Assembly (NCBI RefSeq): GCF_014284365.1
Contig: NZ_JACOGG010000016.1
Span: 1 to 64,000, forward strand
Direction of reading: 5' to 3'
Source: Cognatundibacterium rugosum
GTDB taxonomy: Bacteria > Pseudomonadota > Gammaproteobacteria > Burkholderiales > Burkholderiaceae_D
Length of the DNA: 64,000 bases
Shown: positions 25,902-35,314 of the stretch, in pieces
How the letters are laid out: each line of letters begins with the position of its first letter
Position numbering within the stretch: the first letter of the stretch is position 1
Program-made: the position numbers and the translations under genes
The notes under the pieces: generated by a model
The model's database searches: none
Seen by the model: the letters and a program-made list of their open reading frames with translations, nothing else
What the model was told of the DNA's origin: nothing

Positions 25902-25930
25902 ATAATATCTGCTACACCGCTTTTGGTCAA
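25902..25930 (-). promoter_or_regulatory. Sigma-70 promoter of tRNA-Ser
   Basis: Read leftward, TTGACC (25930-25925) and TATTAT (25907-25902) are separated by exactly 17 bases. The predicted start lies about 40 bases before the tRNA. Confidence 0.65.
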
Positions 25931-25971
25931 CTAGCTGTCAACACAAAAACAAGTTTTTTTGCAAACGTGGA

Positions 25972-27222
25972 TCAGGCGCTTTCCAGTTCAAATGCTTTAT
26001 GCAGAGCACGCACTGCCAATTCCATGTACTTCTCATCGATCAACACCGAGATTTTGATTTCCGAAGTCGAAATCATCTGGATATTGATACCCTCTTCCGA
26101 CAAGGTGCGGAACATTTGCGATGCGATACCTACGTGGCTGCGCATACCAACGCCCACCACAGACACTTTAGATACCTTGGAATCACCAACAATGCTGGTT
26201 GCACCAATGTGCTCTTTGACACTACCCTCCAGTACCTGCATCGCTTTCGCATATTCATTGCGCGGCACAGTGAACGTAAAGTCTGTCTTTCCTTCGACTG
26301 ACTGGTTTTGGATAATCATATCCACTTCGATATTGGCGTCAGCAACTGGCCCCAGGATCTGATAGGCGATGCCTGGGCGATCAGGTACGCACAGTACAGT
26401 GATTTTTGCTTCATCACGATTAAATGCGATGCCAGTGATGGTAGCTTGTTCCATATTTGTATCTTCCTCAAACGAAATCAGTGTGCCGGAAGTTGCTTCC
26501 TCTTCCAGCGGCATTAATGGATCCGTCAGCGACGACAGAACGCGGGTAGGCATACGATAATTGCCTGCAAATTCGACCGAGCGGATTTGCAGTACTTTGG
26601 AGCCCAGCGATGCCATTTCCAGCATCTCTTCAAATGTCACAGTATTGAGACGACGCGCCTCAGTCACAACACGCGGATCAGTCGTGTAGACACCGTCTAC
26701 ATCGGTATAGATCAGGCATTCTTTTGCCTGCAGTGCTGCAGCAACTGCGACCGCTGAAGTATCCGAACCACCACGACCCAGCGTCGTAATATTGCCCTTC
26801 TCATCCACGCCCTGAAAGCCGGTAATAATCACTACCTTGCCCGCATCCAGATCTGCCTTGACTTTGGCATCGTCGATGGATGCAATGCGCGCCTTGGTAT
26901 GGGCGGAATCAGTTTTAATAGCGACTTGCCAGCCAGCATAAGAGACTGCCTGCTTGCCGATAGCCTGCAAGGCCAGCGCCAGCAATCCTACCGATACCTG
27001 CTCACCGGTGGAGGCGATCATATCGAGTTCACGCGGATCAGGCTGTGCATTGAGTTCTTTCGCCAGACCTAACAGACGATTGGTTTCGCCGGACATAGCT
27101 GACGGCACCACGACTATCTGGTGACCGGCATCATGCCATTTGGCGACGCGCTTGGCGACGTTCTTGATGCGTTCAGTTGAACCCATCGAAGTACCGCCGT
27201 ATTTGTGGACGATTAAAGCCAT
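25972..27222 (-). CDS. lysC: Aspartate kinase LysC
   Basis: Phosphorylates aspartate, the first step to lysine, threonine, methionine and diaminopimelate. The 416-residue protein has the kinase motif KYGGTSMGS near the N-terminus, the FQGVDEKGNITTLGRGGSDTSA region, and two C-terminal ACT domains for amino-acid feedback. The frame extends upstream to 27312, but ATG at 27222 (MALIVHKYGG) matches all family N-termini. It appears monocistronic. Confidence 0.96.
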   Translation of the reverse strand: MALIVHKYGGTSMGSTERIKNVAKRVAKWHDAGHQIVVVPSAMSGETNRLLGLAKELNAQPDPRELDMIASTGEQVSVGLLALALQAIGKQAVSYAGWQVAIKTDSAHTKARIASIDDAKVKADLDAGKVVIITGFQGVDEKGNITTLGRGGSDTSAVAVAAALQAKECLIYTDVDGVYTTDPRVVTEARRLNTVTFEEMLEMASLGSKVLQIRSVEFAGNYRMPTRVLSSLTDPLMPLEEEATSGTLISFEEDTNMEQATITGIAFNRDEAKITVLCVPDRPGIAYQILGPVADANIEVDMIIQNQSVEGKTDFTFTVPRNEYAKAMQVLEGSVKEHIGATSIVGDSKVSKVSVVGVGMRSHVGIASQMFRTLSEEGINIQMISTSEIKISVLIDEKYMELAVRALHKAFELESA

Positions 27223-27734
27223 AGATATAGAAGACGTAAGGGTGAAAAATGAGGTAGAACAACCCCTTACTCTACATGCTGCCCTGCAAAATAACAAGGC
27301 AATCAAAAGCAAATTTTCTTAAGTTATTCGTTCAACGCATACTGTTTTTTCGAATTTTCTACAGAAATATGGCAGAAAAGTTCATTTTCCAAAGAGGAAA
27401 CTATGCATTTGGTGCGGCGCAGTGCGTGCTTACTCAAATCAGTGATAACAATAAGGCAAAAAGAAAAACAGGAAATGCAGGCAAGCACACGCGATTTGCA
27501 TACATTAATCGCTTTAGCACAGTCAGAATGCCGCATCTTTTTGAGGGAAAGCAGAAACAATTGCTCGCCCATAGCCTCAGCGAGCAGTTCAACGGATATC
27601 CGGACAGTAGCCCTGCTCCATATTACTTTTAAGTATATTTATATAAATAATTTATTGAAAGCTATGTGCACCGTTGTGCCGCTGTTCCACAGATGCACTG
27701 ACTTTTTTACTTACATCAGTGCTAATTTGAGTGC
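27223..27734. other. 512-bp gap between lysC and the DUF1415 gene; no confident gene
   Basis: Overlapping frames exist on both strands. The best candidate on plus starts at ATG 27403, after AGAGGAAACT, a good ribosome site, but its 116-residue product resembles nothing known and runs into the 3' end of the DUF1415 gene. The region is AT-rich and must hold the lysC promoter. It may contain an untranslated RNA or decayed DNA. Confidence 0.5.
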
Positions 27735-28304
27735 TTACTTACTTTTTGGCTGATCGGCAAACATCTCATGCCAACCCTCGTGACCAAGTTTGCGCATGGC
27801 GTCCATATTGCGTTCGTAAATCTCGTCTGCGTCGGGAAATGCTTCAACTGCCTTATCAATACTGTCTTCGCGCAATAAATGCAGGGTGGGATAAGGTGAA
27901 CGATTAGTATAGTTTTCTATATCTCCGACTTCGCTATCCGCAAACTGGTAATCGGGGTGGAAATTCGCAATTTGCAAAATACCAGCCAAATCCAGCTCTT
28001 CCAGTAAGGCATCTGCCACATCCAGAAAATCATTGAAATCCATGAAATCCTGCAAAACATCGGGACAAATCAGCAAGGTAGTTTCGATTTTGTCCGGATT
28101 CGCTTCCGCCAGCACCTCCAGTTCGCGGCGCAAGTCTTCGACCAAGTCCTGCTCGGTCTTGGCCTCGCTCACCACATAGCGGATTTGCTGCTTCACATGC
28201 ACAGCTTTAGCGAAAGGACAAAGATTCAACCCGATAACGGCTTTTTCCATCCAGTTGATGGTTTGAGCAATCATAGATTCCTGAGTGACGGGCAAAGTAG
28301 ACAT
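27735..28304 (-). CDS. DUF1415 family protein
   Basis: A 189-residue conserved cytoplasmic protein of unknown function. The N-terminal motif NWMEKAVIGLNLCPFAKAV with its CPFA cysteine, and the later FHPDYQFAD segment, are typical of the family. It stands alone between lysC and aceB. No enzyme activity can be assigned. Confidence 0.85.
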   Translation of the reverse strand: MSTLPVTQESMIAQTINWMEKAVIGLNLCPFAKAVHVKQQIRYVVSEAKTEQDLVEDLRRELEVLAEANPDKIETTLLICPDVLQDFMDFNDFLDVADALLEELDLAGILQIANFHPDYQFADSEVGDIENYTNRSPYPTLHLLREDSIDKAVEAFPDADEIYERNMDAMRKLGHEGWHEMFADQPKSK

Positions 28305-28410
28305 AGACTATATTCCTGAAAAATAAGCGCGCAAGCATAGCACAGCACCCTGCCGGTTTTCCTGGTATCTGCACCTGATTTTGGGGTAACTTAGATTATG
28401 CTCCGCCCTG

Positions 28411-28451
28411 CTGCAAAAAACAAAAAGCGACACCATCAAAATGGCATCGCT
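28411..28451 (-). terminator. Terminator after aceB
   Basis: AGCGACACCAT and ATGGCATCGCT pair with one mismatch. Leftward a TTTTTG-TTTTTT run follows. It lies 38 bp past the aceB stop. Confidence 0.75.
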
Positions 28452-28488
28452 CTTCGCTACATCAACAACACAACTGAGATAGAACGAA

Positions 28489-30075
28489 TCAGATTTCTTC
28501 GTACAATGGCAGCGTGAGGAATTCCGCAAAATCACCGGACGTCGACATTTCCTCAAAAATCTGCGCTGCACGGTCATAGGTTGCACCGTCGCCAGCAACC
28601 GTCTTCACCTTGCTTAATTCTTCCGGGATCATCGCGCGCACCATTTCTGCCGTGACCTTGCGACCATCCTCGAGCTTGCCTTTGGTAGAACGTATCCATT
28701 GCCAGACTTGCGAACGGCTGATTTCTGCAGTTGCCGCATCTTCCATCAGATTGTGGATAGGCACGCAACCGTTACCTGCCAGCCAGGCACCCAGATAGTG
28801 AATGCCAACATTGATGTTATAACGCAGGCCAGCTTCCGTGATCGGGGTTTCAGGCTGGAAGTTCAGCAAATCCTTGGCGGATACTTCCACATCCGGACGC
28901 TGCTTGGAAATCTGATTCGGCGCATCACCCAGTACTTTTTTGAATTCAGTCATCGCCAGCTCAACCAGACCAGGATGCGCCACCCAGCCACCATCATAGC
29001 CGTCCGTCGCATCACGTGCCTTGTCGTTGCGCACACCACCCATCGCAACTTCATTTTTTTCCGGATCATTTTTAATCGGAATCAAAGCAGCCATACCACC
29101 GATCGCAGGTGCATTACGCTTGTGGCAAGTCTTCAGCAAGAGCAAGGCGTAAGAACGCATGAAAGGCGCAGTCATGGTCACTTTGGCACGGTCCGCCAGG
29201 CAAAAGTCCTGGTCGTTTTTGAATTTTTTGATGCAAGAGAAAATGTAATCCCAGCGCCCTGCATTCAGACCCGAGCTATGCTCGCGCAGCTCATACAGAA
29301 TCTCATCCATTTCAAACGCAGCAACGATGGTTTCTATCAGCACTGTCGCCTTGATGGTGCCTTGAGGAATCCCAATTTCATTTTGTGCCATGACAAAAAT
29401 ATCATTCCACAAACGCGCTTCCAGGTGGGATTCCATTTTCGGCAGATAGAAATACGGTCCTGCACCGCGTGCCAGCTGCTCTTTCGCGTTATGAAACAAG
29501 AACAATGCAAAGTCAAAAATACCACCGGAAATACGCTGACCATCGACCAGCACATGTTTTTCATCGAGATGCCAGCCACGTGGACGCACAACCAGCGTGG
29601 CAATTTGATCGTTTAACTGATAAGACTTTCCGTTCTGCTCCAGGCTGATCGTGCGACGCACTGCATCGCGCATATTGATCTGACCCTGCAGTTGATTGTC
29701 CCAATTCGGTGTATTCGAATCTTCAAAATCTGTCATGTAACTGTCAGCTCCGGAATTGAGCGCATTAATGACCATTTTGCGTTCCACCGGACCGGTAATT
29801 TCTACCCGACGACATTCCAAGGCCTGAGGAATCGGTGCAATTTTCCAATCACCTTCACGAATGTGGCGGGTCTCAGCCAAAAAGTCTGGCCGCTCACCGG
29901 CGTCCATACGCTTGGCACGCGCAACCCGCGCTGCCAGCAATTCCTGCCGACGCGGCTCAAATGCGCGGCTCAGTTTTGCGACCAGTGCCAATGCTTCCGG
30001 GGTCAGGATTTGTTCGTAACCTGGCTTGATTGCTCCGGTAATCTCCATACCTTGTGGCAATATCAACTGACTCAT
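28489..30075 (-). CDS. aceB: Malate synthase A
   Basis: Condenses glyoxylate with acetyl-CoA to malate, the second step of the glyoxylate bypass. The 528-residue length is that of the A isoform. Family segments include [34 protein letters not shown] and [15 protein letters not shown] at 30075 (MSQLILPQG) follows GGAGAG at good spacing; the in-frame ATG at 30087 lacks a ribosome site. The isocitrate lyase gene is not in the window. A LysR gene lies divergently beyond the neighbouring hydrolase gene. Confidence 0.95.
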   Translation of the reverse strand: MSQLILPQGMEITGAIKPGYEQILTPEALALVAKLSRAFEPRRQELLAARVARAKRMDAGERPDFLAETRHIREGDWKIAPIPQALECRRVEITGPVERKMVINALNSGADSYMTDFEDSNTPNWDNQLQGQINMRDAVRRTISLEQNGKSYQLNDQIATLVVRPRGWHLDEKHVLVDGQRISGGIFDFALFLFHNAKEQLARGAGPYFYLPKMESHLEARLWNDIFVMAQNEIGIPQGTIKATVLIETIVAAFEMDEILYELREHSSGLNAGRWDYIFSCIKKFKNDQDFCLADRAKVTMTAPFMRSYALLLLKTCHKRNAPAIGGMAALIPIKNDPEKNEVAMGGVRNDKARDATDGYDGGWVAHPGLVELAMTEFKKVLGDAPNQISKQRPDVEVSAKDLLNFQPETPITEAGLRYNINVGIHYLGAWLAGNGCVPIHNLMEDAATAEISRSQVWQWIRSTKGKLEDGRKVTAEMVRAMIPEELSKVKTVAGDGATYDRAAQIFEEMSTSGDFAEFLTLPLYEEI

Positions 30076-30162
30076 CGTGCTCTCCATAAAAAGAAACGCA
30101 TTGAACGCGACTCAATGCAATAAACAAGGAAAATAAAATTCAAGACATCACAGCAAATTTAA

Positions 30163-30840
30163 TCACTGCGATGTTTCAAGAAAATGTAAGACATCGCTCA
30201 AAGTACGACCCGTGCCATGTGGCATCACCCCCAACTCTTCCAGTGGCACATGATCGCGATTGACCCAGAAGGTGGTGTAACCAAACCAGGTAGCACAACA
30301 GACATCCCAGGCATTACTCGAAACAAACAACATATTTTTTGCCGGCACGCCAAACATATCCGGACCCAGCTGATAAGCTTCCGGCGCCGTTTTATAGACT
30401 TTCACAGCATCAACCGAGAGCAGGTGCTGAAATAAACCTTGCATACCAGCGTGCTCAGTCACCGCCTGTAACATCTGCGGCGTGCCATTGGACAAAATCG
30501 CCAGCTTATAAGCCTTGTCCCGCAAGACCTGCAGCACATCCTTGTTTTCAGGAAAAGCACTCAGTCTTGCATACTGACCCATTAATGCATTTTGTGCATC
30601 CAGATCCAAGTTCAACCCCAAATAACGGCACGTGAATATCAGTGCATCCTGGGTCACTTCCCAAAATGGCTTATACATACAACACATAGTACGCAATTGA
30701 GTGTACTCAATCTGTTTCCTGCGCCACAATTGCGCAAGCTGTTTCCCATAGCCGGGAAACAACTTCTCTGCGAGTTCAGTGACCGAATACACATCAAACA
30801 ATGTGCCGTAGGCATCAAACGCAATTGCATGTATCGCCAT
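30163..30840 (-). CDS. HAD-superfamily hydrolase, haloacid dehalogenase type II
   Basis: The 225-residue protein has the HAD nucleophile motif FDAYGTLFD, the SNG motif (AILSNGTP), the conserved lysine (KVYKTAPEAY) and SSNAWD, the pattern of L-2-haloacid dehalogenases type II. Such proteins may dehalogenate 2-haloacids or act on other 2-substituted acids; the real substrate is unknown. ATG at 30840 follows AGAGGTAAGG. It lies 88 bp before aceB in the same direction and may be transcribed with it, and is divergent from the LysR gene. Confidence 0.85.
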   Translation of the reverse strand: MAIHAIAFDAYGTLFDVYSVTELAEKLFPGYGKQLAQLWRRKQIEYTQLRTMCCMYKPFWEVTQDALIFTCRYLGLNLDLDAQNALMGQYARLSAFPENKDVLQVLRDKAYKLAILSNGTPQMLQAVTEHAGMQGLFQHLLSVDAVKVYKTAPEAYQLGPDMFGVPAKNMLFVSSNAWDVCCATWFGYTTFWVNRDHVPLEELGVMPHGTGRTLSDVLHFLETSQ

Positions 30841-31160
30841 CACCTTACCTCTGCATACCGTTTTGATCAGGAAACTACAGAGTATATTCAATTAAAATAA
30901 ACATAAATAAGAGATTTATCACTTTATCTTTTACTTTTTCGCAAAAATAAAAGATGAAATAGCGTATATTCGGTCGATAAATACGGCAAACAGGACAAAA
31001 CTGCCTATAAGTGCGCATAGTCGCACCATGGGCAAATGCAAAAGCGAAGGGACGCGCCTATGCAAAAAAAAATACATCCGTCCATTAACCCGATCAGATC
31101 ATACCGAAGATTGCTTACGTGCTAAATCAACAATAAAACTCTTTGGGGGAATGATTCTTC
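30841..31160. promoter_or_regulatory. Divergent control region with a 30-bp palindrome (possible LysR operator)
   Basis: The 320-bp gap between the hydrolase/aceB genes and the LysR gene carries, at 30926-30955, a 30-bp imperfect palindrome (ATCTTTTA ... TAAAAGAT, two mismatched pairs). The region is very AT-rich. Binding by the adjacent LysR protein is inferred from position. Confidence 0.45.
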
Positions 31161-32066
31161 ATGGATCAATTTAAACAAATCAGCACCTTTGCTGAGGTCG
31201 CTGTTCGCGGTAGCCTGTCGGCAGCGGCCAGAGCAGAAGGTGTGGCGCCAGCCATGATTAGCCGTCGTCTGGATGCATTGGAGGAAAGATTAGGCGTCAA
31301 ATTATTACAAAGAACCACGCGCAAAATAGCGCTGACCAATGAAGGCAGTTCGTTTCTGGAGGACTGTCAGCGGATCTTATCGGAACTAGAAGAAGCAGAA
31401 TCATCTGTTGCTGAACGAAATTCCAGCGCCAGCGGCATACTGACGATTTCAGCACCAGCCGGTTTTGGACGACAGCATGTGGCGCCACTCATTCCAGATT
31501 TCTTGAGCCAGCATCAGCAATTAAATTTAACATTGAGCCTGAATGACCGCGTAGTAGACCTGATCGGTGAAGGTGTGGACGTGGCGATACGAATAGCCGC
31601 CTTATCAGACTCCAGCCTGATAGGTGTCAAACTGGCCGACAATAAGCGGGTCGTGGTGGCAGCACCCGCTTATGTGCGACGCCACGGCGCACCGAAAACG
31701 CTGGATGAACTCAGCAATCATAATTGTCTGGCCTTCAGTAGCGACGGCAGCCAGCGCGGTTGGACTTTCCGTCAAAACGGGAAAAATGTGACCATTAAAG
31801 TTGAAGGCAATATGGTCTGTAATGATGGAGAAGTACTGCATGATTGGGCGATATCCGGACAAGGCCTGGCATGGCGCTCTATGTGGGAAGTAGGTACGGA
31901 AATTGAATCCGGCAAACTGGTCACAGTACTGGATGAATATACTGCGCCTGGCAATGATATTTATGCCATTTTTGCACAGCGACGCCACCTCCCCTTACGG
32001 ATACGCGCTTTTGTTGATTATTTGCGCCAAGCCTATAGCGCTTCCGATTATTGGAAAAAAGGCTGA
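31161..32066 (+). CDS. LysR-family transcriptional regulator
   Basis: The 301-residue DNA-binding regulator has an N-terminal winged helix-turn-helix (residues 1-60, FAEVAVRGSLSAAARAEGVAPAMISRRLDALE) and a periplasmic-binding-protein-like effector domain. GGGGGA lies upstream at suitable spacing. Its divergent position suggests control of the hydrolase and aceB, and of itself. The effector is unknown; the sequence resembles the LysR proteins close to aceB in other Burkholderiales. Confidence 0.88.
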   Translation: MDQFKQISTFAEVAVRGSLSAAARAEGVAPAMISRRLDALEERLGVKLLQRTTRKIALTNEGSSFLEDCQRILSELEEAESSVAERNSSASGILTISAPAGFGRQHVAPLIPDFLSQHQQLNLTLSLNDRVVDLIGEGVDVAIRIAALSDSSLIGVKLADNKRVVVAAPAYVRRHGAPKTLDELSNHNCLAFSSDGSQRGWTFRQNGKNVTIKVEGNMVCNDGEVLHDWAISGQGLAWRSMWEVGTEIESGKLVTVLDEYTAPGNDIYAIFAQRRHLPLRIRAFVDYLRQAYSASDYWKKG

Positions 32067-32099
32067 ATCCGGTCCATACGCCATCGCTCAAAATAAAAG

Positions 32100-32133
32100 C
32101 AGGGAGCACGTCACCGACGCACTCCCTGTTTTA
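32100..32133 (+). terminator. Terminator after the LysR gene
   Basis: CAGGGAG (32100-32106) pairs with CTCCCTG (32122-32128), followed by TTTTAT. It lies 33 bp past the stop. Confidence 0.6.
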
Positions 32134-32168
32134 TCTGAGGGATGAACCGCCACCGGCAGACATTCACA

Positions 32169-33881
32169 TCAAAACTCTTCCCATTCATCAGCTCGTGGCT
32201 TACTGACTTTGGCAGCAGACTTTGCTGCAGAGGCGGGAGCAATCAATTGTGAGCGGACAGGTGAAGATGCAGGTTTAACTTTCGCCGGAGCAGCTTTCAC
32301 CACAGGCTGAGCAGCCAGGCCTTCGTATTGAGAACTTCCCGCTTCCAGCTTAAAGATGCCGACAGCCTGATTCAGATTGCTGGCCTGATCACGCATACTG
32401 CCGGCAGCGGCAGCGGCCTGCTCCACCAAAGCTGCATTTTGCTGAGTCGCCTCATCCATCTTGGTAATGGCCTGATTGACCTGCTGAATTCCTTCTCGTT
32501 GCTCCTCACTGGCGGCGGTAATTTCAGCCATGATGTCGGCCACACTCTTGATCGATACTACAATCTCGTTCATGGTTTTACCTGCATCATCGACCAGACG
32601 TGCCCCCTCTTCTACCTTATCCACCGAATTCGCGATCAATTCTTTAATTTCTTTTGCAGCATTCGCGGAGCGCTGCGCCAGACTCCTGACTTCACTGGCG
32701 ACCACTGCAAAACCACGTCCCTGCTCACCTGCACGCGCTGCTTCAACAGCAGCATTCAGCGCCAGAATATTGGTTTGGAAAGCAATGCCGTCAATGACTG
32801 CAATGATGTCCACAATCTTGCTTGAACTTTCTTTAATCGAAGACATTGTGTGCACAACATCACCGACTACCTTACCACCTTTGGAGGCAACATCGGAAGC
32901 TGTCAGCGCCAGTGTATTGGCCTGACGTGCGTTATCCGCATTTTGTTGCACGGTAGAAGTCAGCTCTTCCATTGATGAGGCAGTTTCCTGCAGGCTGGCT
33001 GCCTGTTGCTCAGTGCGAGAGGATAAATCCATATTGCCAGATGCAATCTCATCCGAAGATACCGCGATGGAACCGCTGCTCTGACGCACCATTGTGACCG
33101 TCTGCACCAGGCTTTGGCGCATGTTTTCAAGGCCGGAAATGAGCTCTCCCATTTCATCCTTAGATTCCGGTTTCAATTGCCGGGTCAGATCACCGTCACC
33201 GATAGCCCGGAACTGGCGCAGAGTCTGATGCAAAGGATGAGAAATAGCGCGCAATAAAAAATGAGCTGAAATAAACACCGCAATCAGGCCACCCACGACA
33301 CCAAACACATCGATCCAGACAAACCATTTGAAAGCAGTCTGGCTTTGTAAATAATTTTTTTCAGATGTTTTTAGTTGTAGTTCATTTAACTCTGAAATTT
33401 TGTCGGAATAAGCAGAGAATAATTTTGCAACGATCGTCATGTTGATGCGATCCGCTTCGTCACGATTGCCTGCCCTTATCGCCTCGGTCATTTTCTGATG
33501 TGCTTCGTTAAGGTACTGATCACGTACAGCAACCACCTGGTCTGACAATTTCTTTTCTTCCTCATCCTGAGGGAGTGCCAGATATCGCTTAAATGCTTCA
33601 TCCGATTTCGTTTTGAAGTCTTCAGAGCGCTTTAACGTTGCTGCTAAGTCAGGAGCGTCCGGATGTGCGATAGCGCGGTCTATCGCGGTACGCGACCGCA
33701 ACAGATCAACCCGGGATTGCTGAAGTGCGTCAACGGATGGTAATTGATTGGTGAAAATCTCTTCGATGATGGCATTGCTGTTCTTCACACCAACGACACC
33801 CATAGCACCACCAATCGCCAGCATGATGGCCATAAAGGACATGGTACCGATCAGCCGCATTCTGATAGTCAGATTCAACAT
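32169..33881 (-). CDS. Methyl-accepting chemotaxis protein
   Basis: Inner-membrane chemoreceptor of 570 residues: first membrane helix (about 10-32), a periplasmic four-helix-bundle sensor, second helix (about 188-210), HAMP domain, and the cytoplasmic signalling hairpin with the conserved tip EVRSLAQRSANAAKEIK. The C-terminus ends in EWEEF after a flexible Ala/Pro/Lys-rich linker, which resembles the NWETF tether that recruits the methyltransferase CheR and demethylase CheB. GAGGGA precedes the ATG. The ligand is unknown. Confidence 0.94.
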   Translation of the reverse strand: MLNLTIRMRLIGTMSFMAIMLAIGGAMGVVGVKNSNAIIEEIFTNQLPSVDALQQSRVDLLRSRTAIDRAIAHPDAPDLAATLKRSEDFKTKSDEAFKRYLALPQDEEEKKLSDQVVAVRDQYLNEAHQKMTEAIRAGNRDEADRINMTIVAKLFSAYSDKISELNELQLKTSEKNYLQSQTAFKWFVWIDVFGVVGGLIAVFISAHFLLRAISHPLHQTLRQFRAIGDGDLTRQLKPESKDEMGELISGLENMRQSLVQTVTMVRQSSGSIAVSSDEIASGNMDLSSRTEQQAASLQETASSMEELTSTVQQNADNARQANTLALTASDVASKGGKVVGDVVHTMSSIKESSSKIVDIIAVIDGIAFQTNILALNAAVEAARAGEQGRGFAVVASEVRSLAQRSANAAKEIKELIANSVDKVEEGARLVDDAGKTMNEIVVSIKSVADIMAEITAASEEQREGIQQVNQAITKMDEATQQNAALVEQAAAAAGSMRDQASNLNQAVGIFKLEAGSSQYEGLAAQPVVKAAPAKVKPASSPVRSQLIAPASAAKSAAKVSKPRADEWEEF

Positions 33882-34152
33882 TATTCCCTCACCTAATTAA
33901 TTCCGGAGCACAATTGACAGAGGATACAAATTTTTCGCAGCACAAGCTTGATCCCCAACAATGACTGACACAATTTCCTGGTTAAATGCTGACACGCATA
34001 TCCTGTCACAGTATCTGATGACATTGCGATTCGCATCTGTCTGGCACGTCTCCTAGCGTCACTGCAGATTTTACCCGAGAGAAATGTGTAATTTGAGGCA
34101 AAATCAATTTTGTTAAAAAATGTTGTTTTCTGACGAATATCTTTTAGCAGGC
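33882..34152. other. Upstream region of the chemoreceptor gene; no gene seen
   Basis: This stretch, together with the cold-shock terminator beyond it, forms a 337-bp gap. A weak match to a flagellar sigma-28 promoter was seen near 34070-34100 but is too poor to call. No frame of interest is present. Confidence 0.4.
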
Positions 34153-34183
34153 AAAAAAAATCCCCGACGAATCGGGGATTTTT
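34153..34183 (-). terminator. Terminator after the cold-shock gene
   Basis: ATCCCCGA and TCGGGGAT (34160-34179) pair around CGAA. Leftward a run of T follows. Confidence 0.85.
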
Positions 34184-34218
34184 ATCAGCTTGGCTTTACT
34201 CCGCCATCAAGCTCTGAA

Positions 34219-34422
34219 TTACAGAGGCTGGATGTTGGAAGCTTGCTTACCTTTAGGGCCTGTAGTTACTTCGAAAGAAACGCGTTGGTTTTCTTTCAAA
34301 GATTTGAAGCCGGAAGATACGATTGCGGAGAAATGTGCGAACAAATCTTCGCCGCCTTCGTCTGGAGTAATGAAACCAAAACCTTTAGAATCATTGAACC
34401 ATTTAACAATACCTGTTGCCAT
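34219..34422 (-). CDS. Cold-shock-domain protein (CspA family)
   Basis: A single OB-fold domain of 67 residues that binds single-stranded RNA and DNA. RNA-binding motifs KGFGFI and DLFAHF are intact. AGGAAATT lies just upstream of the ATG. A leader of about 105 bases precedes it, as is usual for cold-inducible csp genes. It is monocistronic. Confidence 0.96.
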   Translation of the reverse strand: MATGIVKWFNDSKGFGFITPDEGGEDLFAHFSAIVSSGFKSLKENQRVSFEVTTGPKGKQASNIQPL

Positions 34423-34540
34423 TACAATTTCCTATTTCAGTGAATTTGGGCAGTTGCCCGATAGATCGTTTCAACCTCAGTAAGAAATGACAGACTGATA
34501 CTGCAAAACCACTTTGAATCTCAACGACGATCTGATTATA
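34423..34540 (-). promoter_or_regulatory. Promoter and leader of the cold-shock gene
   Basis: A consensus TATAAT lies at 34540-34535 on the minus strand, giving a leader of about 105 bases before the start codon. The leader holds a small hairpin (GGGCA-ac-TGCCC near 34448-34460) not far from the ribosome site. Long structured leaders control csp translation with temperature in other bacteria; here this is inferred. Confidence 0.5.
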
Positions 34541-34705
34541 CGCACAAAATCTGAGTGGAAGTAAAATAAAATCTGAGTTTTCTGCATTTATCTGGCTTTT
34601 TTGAGGAATTTATCAAAGTTCCGTCTGATCTATAACGCACATTAAGCAAAATACCACACTCTTCAACGTGCAATCAGCACGAGATGCCAGCCCACCGCAG
34701 ACAAC

Positions 34706-35185
34706 TCAGGCTCGGCCATGCAACATAAATGCTGCTGCTCCGGTCGCAATTCTCTCCCCTTCCTCATTGCGCAATTCCATCAATACGTTCGCCACCCGCT
34801 TCCCCAGCCGCGTCACCTCCGCACTCGCAATGAATGCACGGCCTTTACCCGGTTTCAGATAATCGATGCGTAAATCGATGGTACTCATCAATCCAAATTC
34901 ACGTATTTGCGCATGGGCATCTTCGCGCGGCTGGGTCTGCGCCAGCTTTAACAAAATAGCGACCCCAGCCACACTGTCCAACACCGACGCAATAACCCCG
35001 CCATGCAACATACCCTGAGCAAAATTCCCCAATAAGTCATCACGCATTGCAAGTCTTAATTCTGGTCTGTCGCTGGTAAAGCTCCGCACCTGCAATCCGA
35101 TCAACTTGCAAAATGGTATGGCCTGCTCCACCACTTGCTTCAACAAAGACTGAAATTCAGGATTTTGCGACATATCATTTGCCAT
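34706..35185 (-). CDS. Hotdog-fold thioesterase (PaaI-like)
   Basis: The 159-residue protein has the hotdog motif GMLHGGVIASVLD, with the HGG turn seen in PaaI/YiiD-type acyl-CoA thioesterases. It probably hydrolyses acyl- or aryl-CoA esters in the cytoplasm; the substrate is unknown. It stands alone, with divergent genes to its right. Confidence 0.8.
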   Translation of the reverse strand: MANDMSQNPEFQSLLKQVVEQAIPFCKLIGLQVRSFTSDRPELRLAMRDDLLGNFAQGMLHGGVIASVLDSVAGVAILLKLAQTQPREDAHAQIREFGLMSTIDLRIDYLKPGKGRAFIASAEVTRLGKRVANVLMELRNEEGERIATGAAAFMLHGRA

Positions 35186-35314
35186 ATTTGCTCACTCAGT
35201 AATTAGTCAATCGTTTAATTTGCTCAATTGAGGTTACATTAATTGCTTATTCCACACAATCTTTCCATCGCACTAATGTTTGTGCTATTTTCAATATCTG
35301 ACCAGATAATTAAA

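Noticed and set aside
27276-27632. 118-codon plus-strand frame upstream of lysC
   Set aside because: No ribosome site, unrecognised sequence, and other overlapping frames of similar length are present.
28714-29616. Long plus-strand frame opposite aceB
   Set aside because: Antisense shadow of malate synthase; its composition is atypical for a real protein.
34070-34100. Flagellar sigma-28 promoter upstream of the chemoreceptor gene
   Set aside because: TCAAATTA-N11-CGGGTAAA matches the consensus poorly in the -10 part; not enough to call.
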